This document shows positions 53,111 through 62,202 of a stretch of 64,000 nucleotides of DNA, in pieces. Positions within the stretch are counted from its first letter, which is position 1, and each line of letters opens with the position of its first letter. The notes under the pieces were generated by a model. It was not told where the DNA came from. It made no database searches and worked only from the letters and a program-made list of their open reading frames with translations. Made by a program: the position numbers and the translations under genes. The DNA comes from CAWUFC02 sp963921335 (lineage in GTDB: Bacteria; Pseudomonadota; Gammaproteobacteria; Pseudomonadales; Halieaceae), in assembly GCA_963921335.3 (NCBI GenBank), contig CAWUFC020000002.1:496001-560000 (forward strand), written 5' to 3'.

Positions 53111-55330
53111 ATGGACCGCTTCAACCTGAAGTTTAGGGGAGAGCTTCTACCCGGCCATGATCCGGCCCGGGTGCAGAGCTTGTTCGCCCAGGCTTTTCAC
53201 ATCGATGACCCAGAACGAGCGGCTCGATTTTTCAGCGGCCAGGAGATCACTCTGCGCCGCAACCTGTCGAAGGACGAAGCGGCACAGGTGTTTGTGAAAC
53301 TGCGCCAGATTGGCATGGTCACCTACACCGAAAAAATTCAGGAAGCCGATCAGGAATCTGCACCTTCACAAGAACCCCCTCCAGAGCCCGCTGTTGAGGC
53401 TACTGAAGTTTCCGCCGTGGAGCCGATCGCAACTCCGGCAGCGCCGCCAGAAACAAAACCAAAATCGAAGCCCATTGAGCCCGCGTCACTGGAAAACGAG
53501 CCGGTGGTCGAAGAGGTGATTCTCACTAGCGACCCCATACCTGCGACGGCCAATGTAAGTGACGAAGCGGCAGCCGAGCCCCCACCGCCGCGCAGAAAGC
53601 GTCAACCGGGTGCGCCCAATTTCTTTGAACTCAGATTGTCCGAACGCGCCAGCACTGCAGATCCCGACCCCCGCAACGCCACCATGGCGAGAGCGCCGCT
53701 GTTTGCTGCAGCCATCGCGCTGTTGGCATTTTTACTGGTTGGCGCACGCTTTTGGAGCCAGAGCCAGGTGGATCAAACGACCGACCTGGGCCTGGCCAGC
53801 ATCGACGCCCGACAGCAACCCGTAGTCCAGGTCGACAATACTCTGTACTGGCATGATCGCGCCGGCATTGAGACCCGCACACTCGATCTGCAAAAGCTGA
53901 ACCTGACGCCCCTGCTCTATTTCGATTTTTTCGGTGACGGCCGCCTATTGCTGCAGCGCGGTGCACATCAAGGGGATAACGCGCAGCTCATGGATGGCCT
54001 ACTGGGCCAGGCGGATAATGCCCGGGCGGATCTGCTTCGCTGTTCAGGGCAAGGTCTGGAATGCGAGACGCTCGCCCAGGTACATCGGGACAGCAGCTAT
54101 GTGGTCGACCGCCGCACCAATACGGTGATATTGGCCAGTCCGGAACGGGATGTACTGGAGAAACTCGACGTCAATGGCAAGCTGCTGGCCACACGGCCGA
54201 TGGCACTGACTGCCCCTGTGCACCTGCGCCTGCAAGAGGGCATCCTCTATCTTACCCAGGGGGATTCTGACGCCGTTGAAGTACTGAAACCGGATGACCG
54301 AGACTTTGGCACAAGCCTCGACAGCATTGACCTGAAAGTGGAAGGCGCCAGCCTCAGTGGCCACATATTCCCCGGCGACCTGCGCTACAGCGATGAACGC
54401 TGGTGGGTCATTATGCAATCACGTGACCAGAGCACCGCGGGGCTGTACCTGTTTGACTCGCGCTGGCGATTTCTAGAGGCATTACAGCTACCCGGAGGCG
54501 CGCTGCCCGTGCAGCTATTACGCTGGTCAGCCAAGATCCTCGCGACCGACCCGGTGAACAGCCAGATCCACCGCTTTGACGCAGCCGCACGCCCTGAAAA
54601 ACCATTCCTCTCAGATGCAGTGGCCACCGCCCTGCAAGAACAGCAAGCAGACCTGGACCTGTCACAGTCACTGCAGGCGCTCATTCTCGTCATGTTATTC
54701 GGTGTCGCCGCGGGCATGCTGGCCTTTAGCATCCTGCAAAGCATGCGAGAGCGCATTTATACGGCGCCCGGCGATGAAAATGAAGCGGGCTTTGATATCA
54801 ATAGTGAGGATATTGAATGGCTGGCACCCGCCAACAATTCAGATAAGCGCATGCGGCAGATCGGCTACGGCCTTGCTGGCGGTGCAGTCATCGCGCTGAT
54901 TGGCTCTTTCATCATCGGAGTCAGTATCTGGGCCATGCTGGCCCTGTCGCTCATCCTGGTCGGCGTTGGCGGTGTCTACTTTGGCCTGCAGCGCGCTTGC
55001 CAGTGCCACCTTGGCATTCTGGATGATCGACTGATTGTCGTGGATCACACCAATACCTATCGCGTTGGAAGCGGCCCCAAGATTCAATACCTGCATAACT
55101 ACGTCATGATCGATGATGTGATCGTGTACCTGGGCAATCGCCTGGTACATCAATTTGCCGACGAGCCTTTGCAGAGCCGCTTTCAACCCCTGTTTACCAC
55201 TGGCATTAAAGTCGATCGCGCCACATTGAGGGTAAAACTCATTCAGCGCCGGCACCCGATGCTGCTTGGCATTGCCGGCATGGCAGTGGCGGTGATTTGT
55301 TCTGGCTTCCTGGTCGCTGTAACTGGCTAA
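53111..55330 (+). CDS. Large membrane protein of unknown function
   Basis: 739 residues. The N-terminal 70 residues (FNLKFRGELLPGHDPARV, FFSGQEITLRRNLSKDEAAQ) resemble a small domain found at the start of several proteobacterial membrane proteins. A Pro/Glu-rich linker with a basic patch (PPPPRRKRQPG) follows, then one membrane helix (LFAAAIALLAFLLVGARFW), a 320-residue region with repeated beta-like segments that may be a propeller-type domain (YWHDRAGIETRTLD, NTVILASPERDVLEKLD, GLYLFDSRWRFLEALQL), and further helices (ALILVMLFGVAAGMLAFSIL, GYGLAGGAVIALIGSFIIGV, LLGIAGMAVAVICSGFLVAV). ATG 53111 was chosen over a GTG at 53078 because MDRFNLKF is the usual beginning of the domain. No function assigned. 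Confidence 0.8.
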   Translation: MDRFNLKFRGELLPGHDPARVQSLFAQAFHIDDPERAARFFSGQEITLRRNLSKDEAAQVFVKLRQIGMVTYTEKIQEADQESAPSQEPPPEPAVEATEVSAVEPIATPAAPPETKPKSKPIEPASLENEPVVEEVILTSDPIPATANVSDEAAAEPPPPRRKRQPGAPNFFELRLSERASTADPDPRNATMARAPLFAAAIALLAFLLVGARFWSQSQVDQTTDLGLASIDARQQPVVQVDNTLYWHDRAGIETRTLDLQKLNLTPLLYFDFFGDGRLLLQRGAHQGDNAQLMDGLLGQADNARADLLRCSGQGLECETLAQVHRDSSYVVDRRTNTVILASPERDVLEKLDVNGKLLATRPMALTAPVHLRLQEGILYLTQGDSDAVEVLKPDDRDFGTSLDSIDLKVEGASLSGHIFPGDLRYSDERWWVIMQSRDQSTAGLYLFDSRWRFLEALQLPGGALPVQLLRWSAKILATDPVNSQIHRFDAAARPEKPFLSDAVATALQEQQADLDLSQSLQALILVMLFGVAAGMLAFSILQSMRERIYTAPGDENEAGFDINSEDIEWLAPANNSDKRMRQIGYGLAGGAVIALIGSFIIGVSIWAMLALSLILVGVGGVYFGLQRACQCHLGILDDRLIVVDHTNTYRVGSGPKIQYLHNYVMIDDVIVYLGNRLVHQFADEPLQSRFQPLFTTGIKVDRATLRVKLIQRRHPMLLGIAGMAVAVICSGFLVAVTG

Positions 55331-55334
55331 TCGC

Positions 55335-56519
55335 CTATTTGGCCATTGCCTCAACCTGCGTCCAGACGCGCATCAGGTTACCTCCCAGAATCTTCTCGAT
55401 ATCTTCTTCACTATAACCCCTGCCCAGCAAGCCATCCACCAGGTTCGGAAAGCTGGCCACATCTTTCAGACCCACCGGCAGGGTATTACCCACACCATCA
55501 TAGTCAGAGCCAATGCCTACACCGTCGATGCCAGCCAGAGCAACGACGTGATCGATGTGGTCGAGCACCGTGTCTGTGTTGGCAAAGGGATAGGGAATCT
55601 GCTCACGATACCGCTTTTGGAACGCAAACACTTCTGGGCCAGGGCCTGACATGCCGAGCTCATCCATGAATACCGACAACGCCTTCTTGTAACCCACATC
55701 CCAATCCACCGCAGTCTGACTGACAAACTTGCTGCCGAAATTGATCTGGATAACGCCGCCCTGCTCTCCCAGCTTGCGAATCATGTCATCGCTCATATTG
55801 CGCTCGAAGCCCGGGGTGAATGTGCGCGCACTCGAATGGCTGGCAATCACAGGCGCCTTGCTCAGCTCCATGACCTGCCAGAAGGTATCGTCCGATACAT
55901 GGGAGATATCGATCATCATGCCGATATCATTCATGGCGGGGATCAGCGTTTTTCCAAATGGACTTAAACCGCCCCAGTGCTTGTTGTCGTCATAGGAAGA
56001 ATCACTGATGTGGTTACTTTTTGAATGGGCCAGGGTGATATAGCGAATGCCCCGCTTATGAAAGTAAGCCAGGTTATCTAACTCTCCTTCCAGCGGAGTT
56101 CCGTTTTCCATACCCATGGCCAACGAGATCAAGCCGGCGCGCTTGTGCTCGTAAACGTCCTGGGTGCGCATTGGAATAGCAAACTTGTCCGGGGCCCTGC
56201 CTACAAGCGCCTCCATCCGATCAATCAAACGGTTGGCCAGGTCGCGACCACCGCCCTCCTCCTCGTATTTGGCAGGTATATAAATCGACATAAAGGGAAC
56301 ATTCAGACCACCTGCCACGGCCCTGGGGTAATCGAACTCGCCTTGTTCAGTGGCCTGACTGGCATCTTCATAACGAAACTCTAGCCGGTACGGCAGGTCG
56401 ATATGTGTATCGACGATGAGAAGATCCTGGGTCAGCTGCCTGGCCCGCTCTGAGGCAGCCATTGCCGACCCGCTGATCACTGCAGCAAGTAGAGAAAATA
56501 AAACTGGTAAACGAGCCAT
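55335..56519 (-). CDS. Membrane dipeptidase (peptidase family M19), exported
   Basis: A 394-residue renal-dipeptidase-like zinc enzyme that splits dipeptides. It has a signal peptide (MARLPVLFSLLAAVISGSAMA) and metal ligands in VDTHIDLPYR (H-x-D), MGMENGTPL (Glu), DISHVSDD (His) and ASHSSAR (His); GIGSDYDGVG closes the site. GGGAGG precedes the ATG. It is convergent with the unknown membrane protein. It fits the peptide-use theme of the window. Confidence 0.94.
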   Translation of the reverse strand: MARLPVLFSLLAAVISGSAMAASERARQLTQDLLIVDTHIDLPYRLEFRYEDASQATEQGEFDYPRAVAGGLNVPFMSIYIPAKYEEEGGGRDLANRLIDRMEALVGRAPDKFAIPMRTQDVYEHKRAGLISLAMGMENGTPLEGELDNLAYFHKRGIRYITLAHSKSNHISDSSYDDNKHWGGLSPFGKTLIPAMNDIGMMIDISHVSDDTFWQVMELSKAPVIASHSSARTFTPGFERNMSDDMIRKLGEQGGVIQINFGSKFVSQTAVDWDVGYKKALSVFMDELGMSGPGPEVFAFQKRYREQIPYPFANTDTVLDHIDHVVALAGIDGVGIGSDYDGVGNTLPVGLKDVASFPNLVDGLLGRGYSEEDIEKILGGNLMRVWTQVEAMAK

Positions 56520-56596
56520 AACGGCCTCCCTGAATATCTTTAGGCATCCTGCCTGTAGACCGTGCAGCAGGCAAGTCCCGTGGTATTCTTAAACCC

Positions 56597-57400
56597 ATGC
56601 ACAGCAGCAATAAGCCGAATCGCCAGTTTACCGAACCGCCGGAAAATCCGAGCGTGGCCTTACTGGTGACCTGTATCGCTGACCTGTTCAGACCCTCAGT
56701 AGCCTTCGCCAGCCTGCAACTGCTGGAACAGGCCGGTTGTGAAGTCACAGTACCGGAGCAGCAAACCTGCTGTGGACAACCCGCATACAATACAGGCGAC
56801 TACCGCAGCGGTCGTGCCATCGCACGCCAGGTTATCGAGACCTTTGCAGACTACAACTTTGTGGTCGCACCCTCCGGCTCATGCGCGGGGATGATGCACC
56901 AACACTACCCCGCCCTTTTTGAAGACGACGGCGAATGGCGTGGCCGAGCCAGGGACCTGGCCAGCCGCAGCTGGGAAGTCACCAGCTTCCTCACTGAGGT
57001 CATGCAGTTCAAGCCTGATTTAAGCAATGCTTCCGGCAAATACACCTATCACGACAGCTGTGCCGGGCTGCGGGAACTGGGTATCAAGGAGCAGCCACGG
57101 CAGCTGTTAAAGGCAAGCCGCGGTATCGATATTCAGGAGCTGAACCAAACCGAGGTTTGCTGCGGTTTCGGCGGCACCTTCTGCGCAAAGATGCCTGACA
57201 TCTCTGAAAAAATGGTCGATGACAAACTCGACAACGCCCTGGCCAGCGGCGCAGATACCCTGCTGGGTGGGGACCTAGGCTGCCTGCTAAACCTCGCCGG
57301 TAGAGCCAAGCGCCGCAATCTTGACCTGGACGTCAGGCATGTCGTTGAAGTCATCGCCGGCGCAGATCAGCACCCGGCCATTGGCGAGCGGGAAACATGA
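56597..57400 (+). CDS. lutA: L-lactate utilisation protein LutA-like (Fe-S protein)
   Basis: A 267-residue CCG-domain protein (YkgE/LutA) of the lactate dehydrogenase complex. It has the two cysteine-rich motifs QQTCCGQPAYNTGD and the paired HDSCAGLRELG with EVCCGFGGTFCAKMPDIS, and LLGGDLGCLLNLAG. It works with LutB and LutC to oxidise L-lactate to pyruvate. Its stop overlaps the lutB start by four bases (ATGA). Confidence 0.92.
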   Translation: MHSSNKPNRQFTEPPENPSVALLVTCIADLFRPSVAFASLQLLEQAGCEVTVPEQQTCCGQPAYNTGDYRSGRAIARQVIETFADYNFVVAPSGSCAGMMHQHYPALFEDDGEWRGRARDLASRSWEVTSFLTEVMQFKPDLSNASGKYTYHDSCAGLRELGIKEQPRQLLKASRGIDIQELNQTEVCCGFGGTFCAKMPDISEKMVDDKLDNALASGADTLLGGDLGCLLNLAGRAKRRNLDLDVRHVVEVIAGADQHPAIGERET

Positions 57401-58815
57401 AGCAAACCAGCAACGCCTTCCTGGATACTGCCCGCGGCAATCTAGCCGACCAGCGTTTGCGCGAGCATATGAATGGCCTGGGCATTACGATTCCGCTGGG
57501 GCGCGCCATGGCCATGGAGGAGCTCGGCAATTTTGAGGTTTTGCGCAGCCATCTGCGCGACATCAAAGACCACACGCTGAACAATCTGGATTATTACCTG
57601 GGCCGCTACGAGGAAAACGTGATTCAGCGTGGCGGTCAGGTGCATTGGGCGAGCGATGCCAGCGAACTGAACGACATCGTTGCAGGGATATGCCAACGCA
57701 TCGAAGCCCGACAGGTAGCCAAGGGTAAGTCCATGGTCACGGAAGAAACCGCCCTGACTGCTCACCTACAGGCGCTGGGGCTGGAGGTGACAGAAACCGA
57801 CCTGGGTGAGTACATCATTCAGCTAGCCGATGAACCCCCAAGCCACATCGTTGGCCCGGCCTTTCACAAAACCCCGGAACAAATTCGCGAACTGTTTCTG
57901 GAGCACCACCAACTGGGCGAACGAAGCCTGGAGACACCGACAGAGATGGTGCAGGAAGCGAGGGACATTTTGCGCGACAAGTTCCTCAACGCCGATGTCG
58001 GCATCATCGGAGCCAACGCTCTGGTTGCTGAAGATGGCCGCAGCATGCTGGTCACCAATGAGGGCAATGGCGATCTCGGTGCCAACCTGCCACGGGTGGC
58101 GATTGTTTGCACTACCATCGACAAGGTGTTGCCGAGGGCAGAAGATGCCACCGCGCTGCTGCGCTTGCTGGCTCGATCTGCCATCGCACTACCGGTTTCG
58201 GCCTACACCAGTTTTTATACTGGCCCCCGACGCGATGAAGATCTCGACGGCCCGGAAGAGTTTCATGTCGTGCTGCTGGACAATCGGCGCACAGAGATTC
58301 TGGGCAGCAAATACCAGGACATGCTGCGATGCATGCGCTGCGCCGCCTGCCTGAATCACTGCCCCGTCTATATTGGCGCCGGTGGCCATGCCTATGGCTG
58401 GGTCTACCCTGGTCCAATGGGCTCTGTACTGACACCTTTGCTCACCAGCCTTGAAGAATCCAGCTTACTGCCCGAAGCCTGCACCAGTTGTGGCCGCTGT
58501 GCCGAGGTCTGCCCGGCCGAGATTCCGCTACCCGATCTGCTGCGGGATTTGCGTGCAGAATCAGTGCAATCCGGGCTGACGCCCTGGCGATGGCGTTGGG
58601 CCATGCGCTTGCATGCCTGGCTGGCAAAACGGCCAGGTCTCTATCACTTCACCACTGGCATGGCGATAAAACTGATGCATCGAATGGGCCGCAAGAATGG
58701 CTTTTTCAGCAAGCTGCCGGTGGCACCGGGCTGGAGCAGTGTTCGCGAACTTCCCGCGCCCCAGGGCGGCACGTTTATGCAACAGTGGAAAGCCCGGAGT
58801 AAGTCCGATGGCTGA
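57397..58815 (+). CDS. lutB: L-lactate utilisation protein LutB-like (Fe-S protein)
   Basis: A 472-residue LutB/YkgF. The N-terminal LUD domain (ITIPLGRAMAMEEL-type start, GIIGANALVAEDGRSMLVTNEGN) is followed by two 4Fe-4S clusters: RCMRCAACLNHCPVYIGAGGH and ACTSCGRCAEVCPAEIPLPDLL, then a C-terminal domain. Electron-transfer subunit of the lactate dehydrogenase complex. It overlaps both neighbours, so lutABC is a single translational unit. Confidence 0.94.
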   Translation: MKQTSNAFLDTARGNLADQRLREHMNGLGITIPLGRAMAMEELGNFEVLRSHLRDIKDHTLNNLDYYLGRYEENVIQRGGQVHWASDASELNDIVAGICQRIEARQVAKGKSMVTEETALTAHLQALGLEVTETDLGEYIIQLADEPPSHIVGPAFHKTPEQIRELFLEHHQLGERSLETPTEMVQEARDILRDKFLNADVGIIGANALVAEDGRSMLVTNEGNGDLGANLPRVAIVCTTIDKVLPRAEDATALLRLLARSAIALPVSAYTSFYTGPRRDEDLDGPEEFHVVLLDNRRTEILGSKYQDMLRCMRCAACLNHCPVYIGAGGHAYGWVYPGPMGSVLTPLLTSLEESSLLPEACTSCGRCAEVCPAEIPLPDLLRDLRAESVQSGLTPWRWRWAMRLHAWLAKRPGLYHFTTGMAIKLMHRMGRKNGFFSKLPVAPGWSSVRELPAPQGGTFMQQWKARSKSDG

Positions 58816-59497
58816 CAGTCGTACTGAAATTCTGGCCCGCGTGCATAGGGCCCAGCGAGAACACCTGCAGCAGGCTGAAGTTGCAGAAGCCCTGGCGGAA
58901 TTGGGCAGCGCTCCGGAGGTGGAGCTCAAATCTGACCAGTTGGTCGACGAATTGTTGAGTCAGTTACAACGACAACAGGCTACAGCAAGCATCGTGCGAG
59001 ACCGCAGTGCAGCTGTTCAGGTCATTTCAGAATACGTTTACAGCACCTACCATCATCGCCTGGTCGTTGCTGGCAACGACTCGCGATTGGCAGCCCTGCC
59101 CTGGCGAGACGGCAGCGTATTGGTCAGATTTGACGCCACCGCTGGCGAAGACCCGGTTGCAATCACCTACGCCAAGGTTGGGGTGGCGGAAAGCGGCAGT
59201 CTCGGTGTCTGGTGCGACCTCTCCAACCCGGGGGTCAACAACTGGCTGGTGCAGGACCACATTATCCTGCTGGATGTTGAAGATCTCGTCGCTGACTTTG
59301 AACAGGCCTGGCAGCACATACGCAATGCCGAGGTGCGTGATGGCAGCCCGCGCGGTATTGTGTTTATCTCAGGCCCTTCTGCCACCTCTGACATCAAAGT
59401 GGAAAAGGTATTCGGGGCTCACGGCCCTGTGCGTTTGCACCTGATCATCATCGGCAACTTGGTTGCCCTGCAATCCGCCAGTAGCCAGGGCGTCTAA
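58808..59497 (+). CDS. lutC: L-lactate utilisation protein LutC-like
   Basis: A 229-residue LUD-domain protein (LutC/YkgG): ILARVHRAQREHLQQAEVAEAL at the start; VGVAESGSLGVWCDLSNPGVNNWL and VFISGPSATSDIKVEKVFGAHGPVRLHLI are family hallmarks. The ATG at 58808 overlaps lutB by eight bases. It is convergent with the dienelactone hydrolase gene, and the two stops overlap by four bases. Confidence 0.92.
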   Translation: MADSRTEILARVHRAQREHLQQAEVAEALAELGSAPEVELKSDQLVDELLSQLQRQQATASIVRDRSAAVQVISEYVYSTYHHRLVVAGNDSRLAALPWRDGSVLVRFDATAGEDPVAITYAKVGVAESGSLGVWCDLSNPGVNNWLVQDHIILLDVEDLVADFEQAWQHIRNAEVRDGSPRGIVFISGPSATSDIKVEKVFGAHGPVRLHLIIIGNLVALQSASSQGV

Positions 59498-60213
59498 GCA
59501 CCCAGCACTTCACTCAGGAATGCCTGCATGGACTGCCATGAGCGGCGATCTGCTGCTTTGTCATAAGCCGTGCCTCCGGCGCGATCATCTGCGGCTGGAT
59601 TGGTAAAGGAATGCACGGTGTCGCCGTGGGCGTGCAGCTGCCAGTCAGCACCTGCCGCTTTCATTTCTTCAGCAAAGCTCAAAACGGTATCCGGCGTTGC
59701 CATCGGGTCATCCCAGCCGTGCTCAACCAGAATACGGGTATCTATATGGCCAGACTGGCCAGAAGGCGCATCCAGTAGTCCGTGGAAGCTGATCACGCCC
59801 GCCAACCCCATGCCAGCGCGAGCCATATCCAGGACACACAAACCACCAAAGCAAAAACCAATCGCCGCCATACGGGACGCATCGGCTTCCTCGCACGCTG
59901 CGGCGGCATCTTTGGCGGCTCGCAAACGCGCCTCTAACAGATCGCGATCATCCTTGAGCGCATTCATCAGCGCAAAGGCATGCTCTTTATCTTTGGCTTG
60001 TACGCCTTTGCCGTAGACATCAATGGCCACCCCGACATAACCCCTTTCTGCCAGCGCCACGGCCTTGTCACACTCGAACTGTTCACGGCCGCGAAAAGCA
60101 TGTGCAACCAACACAACTGGCGCTTCTCCTGAGACTTCATCGTTCCAGGCGACAAAAGCCTCGAAGCTGTCACCCTGGCAGTGGTAATCGAGGGCTCGGG
60201 TCTGAATACTCAT
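59494..60213 (-). CDS. Dienelactone hydrolase family protein
   Basis: A 239-residue alpha/beta hydrolase of the DLH family. The nucleophile is a Cys in IGFCFGGLCVLD, with Asp in EHGWDDPMAT and His in HGDTVHSFTNPAAD. It hydrolyses dienelactones or other esters; aromatic catabolism genes are absent here, so the real substrate is open. The ATG at 60213 (MSIQTRALDYHC) was chosen; the longer open frame is antisense to the next gene. Confidence 0.9.
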   Translation of the reverse strand: MSIQTRALDYHCQGDSFEAFVAWNDEVSGEAPVVLVAHAFRGREQFECDKAVALAERGYVGVAIDVYGKGVQAKDKEHAFALMNALKDDRDLLEARLRAAKDAAAACEEADASRMAAIGFCFGGLCVLDMARAGMGLAGVISFHGLLDAPSGQSGHIDTRILVEHGWDDPMATPDTVLSFAEEMKAAGADWQLHAHGDTVHSFTNPAADDRAGGTAYDKAADRRSWQSMQAFLSEVLGA

Positions 60214-60294
60214 ATCTCTCATCCGTTTGTGGGATTGTTCAAGGCGCTCATCTTCCGTATCTTGCAGCAGACTTGCAACATAAAGGACAGCATC

Positions 60295-61158
60295 ATGCAT
60301 CTGGCATTCAGCTCCATGAACACCCTCAATGACCCGGCGCCGCCGGTTCTGGCCAAGGCTCTGGAAGAACGGGGTTTTGAGTCGCTCTGGTATGGCGAAC
60401 ACAGCCATATCCCCTGTTCGCGGAAGACCCCCTACCCACCCGGCGGTGAGATGCCCGATCCGTATAAACTGATGATGGATCCCTATGTCTCGCTGATGGC
60501 AGCAGCCGCAGCCACCACAACCCTGCGCTTTGGCACGGGCATCGCGCTGTTGATGGAGCGGGACATTTTCTCTCAGGCCAAAACCATCACCACGCTGGAT
60601 CGACTCTCCGGAGGCCGCCTGATGATCGGCACAGGCGTAGGCTGGAACGAGGAAGAATACGCCAACGTAAACCCGCACCCTTTCAACAAGCGCTATGCGG
60701 TGTTGCGTGAGACCGTCGAGGCTACCCGTGCACTATGGCGCGATGAAGAGGCGGAGTATCACGGCGACTACATTGACTTCGACCCGGTTTGGGCCGACCC
60801 CAAACCTCTGCAAGATGGCGGACCGCCGATTTTCCTGGGTGCCATGGGCCCACTGGGAGTCAAGCATGCAGCTCGATGGGCCGATGGCTGGTACCCGGTA
60901 GATGTGGCCATGGGCGACGTCGCGACAGCATTGTCAGACTTCAAGGAACTGGTGAAAGAGGCCGGACGCGACCCCTCGGATGTACAAATCAATATCCAGA
61001 TCATGGATACTACTAACCTTGATGCGCTCAAAGCCTATCGCGACCTGGGCGTCGAGCGCGCTACTGTTGGCGTAGCCATGGATATGTGGGATAAACCGGA
61101 CGAGGTGATGCCCATGATCGATCGCTTCGCCGAGATCATTCCGGAATTGAAGGATTAG
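60295..61158 (+). CDS. LLM-class flavin-dependent oxidoreductase
   Basis: A 287-residue bacterial-luciferase-like TIM-barrel oxidoreductase: ALEERGFESLWYGEHSHIP, LRFGTGIALLMERDIFSQAKTITTLD, RLMIGTGVGWNEEEYANV and GPPIFLGAMGPLGVKHAARWADGW. The pattern fits the TIGR03619 (F420-type) group, but whether this organism makes F420 or the protein uses FMN is unknown. AAAGGA lies eight bases before the ATG at 60295. It opens a plus-strand run of three genes. Confidence 0.89.
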   Translation: MHLAFSSMNTLNDPAPPVLAKALEERGFESLWYGEHSHIPCSRKTPYPPGGEMPDPYKLMMDPYVSLMAAAAATTTLRFGTGIALLMERDIFSQAKTITTLDRLSGGRLMIGTGVGWNEEEYANVNPHPFNKRYAVLRETVEATRALWRDEEAEYHGDYIDFDPVWADPKPLQDGGPPIFLGAMGPLGVKHAARWADGWYPVDVAMGDVATALSDFKELVKEAGRDPSDVQINIQIMDTTNLDALKAYRDLGVERATVGVAMDMWDKPDEVMPMIDRFAEIIPELKD

Positions 61159-61161
61159 ACA

Positions 61162-61713
61162 ATGACCCGTTACCTGAGCATTTTTCTAGCGACCCTGTTG
61201 CTGGCCAGCCCTGCCCTTGCCGATAAGAACGACAAGAAGCGCGTCAAGATCGATGATATGGCCGGCACCGTGCTAGATAGGCTTTACAAAGAACAGCCCT
61301 CAACCCGTGAGGAAATCGCTGGCGCCCAAGGCTACGCGGTGTTTTCCAATGTCGGCATCAACGTCATCTTTGTTTCTGCGGGCGGTGGTAACGGTGTGGT
61401 TGTAGGCAGTGACGGCAAGCGCACTTATATGAAAATGGGCACCGCCGGCATTGGTATTGGCTTGGGCGTGAAAGACTTTCGTGCCGTATTTGTTTTCCAC
61501 ACGCAAAGTGCGATGAATAACTTTATCGATACGGGCTGGGATTTCTCCGGCCAGGCTGACGCGGCGGCTAAAACTACCGATCGCGGTGGCGAAGCCAGCG
61601 CGGCCGGCACCGTGGTCAATGGCGTTAGCATTTATCAGCTCACCGAAACCGGCCTAGCTCTGCAGGCAACATTGCAGGGCACCAAGTACTGGAAAGACGA
61701 CGCCCTGAACTAA
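61162..61713 (+). CDS. SYLF/YSC84-domain lipid-binding protein, exported
   Basis: A 183-residue protein with a signal peptide (MTRYLSIFLATLLLASPALA) and a SYLF domain: AQGYAVFSNVGINVIFVSAGGGNGVVV, KMGTAGIGIGLGVKDFRAVFVF and GVSIYQLTETGLALQATLQGTKYW. In eukaryotes the domain binds phosphoinositides; in bacteria its role is unclear. It starts three bases after the LLM gene stop, with AAGGA. Confidence 0.88.
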   Translation: MTRYLSIFLATLLLASPALADKNDKKRVKIDDMAGTVLDRLYKEQPSTREEIAGAQGYAVFSNVGINVIFVSAGGGNGVVVGSDGKRTYMKMGTAGIGIGLGVKDFRAVFVFHTQSAMNNFIDTGWDFSGQADAAAKTTDRGGEASAAGTVVNGVSIYQLTETGLALQATLQGTKYWKDDALN

Positions 61714-61724
61714 GAGGCAACTGT

Positions 61725-62171
61725 ATGGCTGCTCCAGACAAAAAGGCCCTGCTGAACTGGGCGACTAACTACCCGCTGACCTGGAATGCCGGCGTCAAGC
61801 AGGACTGGATCGACAATTACCGCACAGTGCTGAAAGGAGACAACGTGCGTATGCTCGACCCAGTAGGCACGCCAGAGAAAGTGGGATTCAAACACTGTTG
61901 TGAAGATTCCTGGGATCTGTCCCAACCCAGGGTGCGCTTTAAGATCCAGGAAGGCACCTTGTTTGTCTGTGGCAATGAGGTGGCCTGGTGCCTGGAGAAT
62001 CATTTTGACGGTCCTAAAGGCCCTCAGGTTCAGTATAGCCTGGAGACATACTGCTTTGATGAGGATGGCTCCCTGTTCATCAAGACCTACTACCGCGTGC
62101 CCACCCACGAAAACGCCAATATTGGCGACCTGTTTCAGGAATATCTGCCCGAAAACGAAAACGGCCTCTAA
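61725..62171 (+). CDS. NTF2/SnoaL-like protein
   Basis: A 148-residue protein with an alpha+beta cone-like pattern: LNWATNYPLTWNAGVKQDWIDNYRTVL, VRFKIQEGTLFVCGNEVAWCLENHF and YSLETYCFDEDGSLFIKTYYRVP. This resembles NTF2/SnoaL folds, which include steroid isomerases and lyases. No catalytic residue can be fixed. AGAGG precedes the ATG eleven bases after the SYLF gene; a terminator-like hairpin follows the stop. Confidence 0.78.
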   Translation: MAAPDKKALLNWATNYPLTWNAGVKQDWIDNYRTVLKGDNVRMLDPVGTPEKVGFKHCCEDSWDLSQPRVRFKIQEGTLFVCGNEVAWCLENHFDGPKGPQVQYSLETYCFDEDGSLFIKTYYRVPTHENANIGDLFQEYLPENENGL

Positions 62172-62182
62172 AGAGGCCGTTT
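62159..62182. terminator. Bidirectional terminator-like hairpin between convergent genes
   Basis: AAACGGCCTCT-AA-AGAGGCCGTTT: 11-base arms at the end of the NTF2-like gene, with A runs before and T runs after, so it can work for both the plus gene and the convergent TonB receptor. Confidence 0.7.
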
Positions 62183-62202
62183 TAAAGAACAAGCTTTAAG
62201 CC

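Noticed and set aside
59494..60678. N-terminal extension of the dienelactone hydrolase by about 155 residues
   Set aside because: The extension is antisense to the LLM oxidoreductase gene, and the domain begins at 60213.
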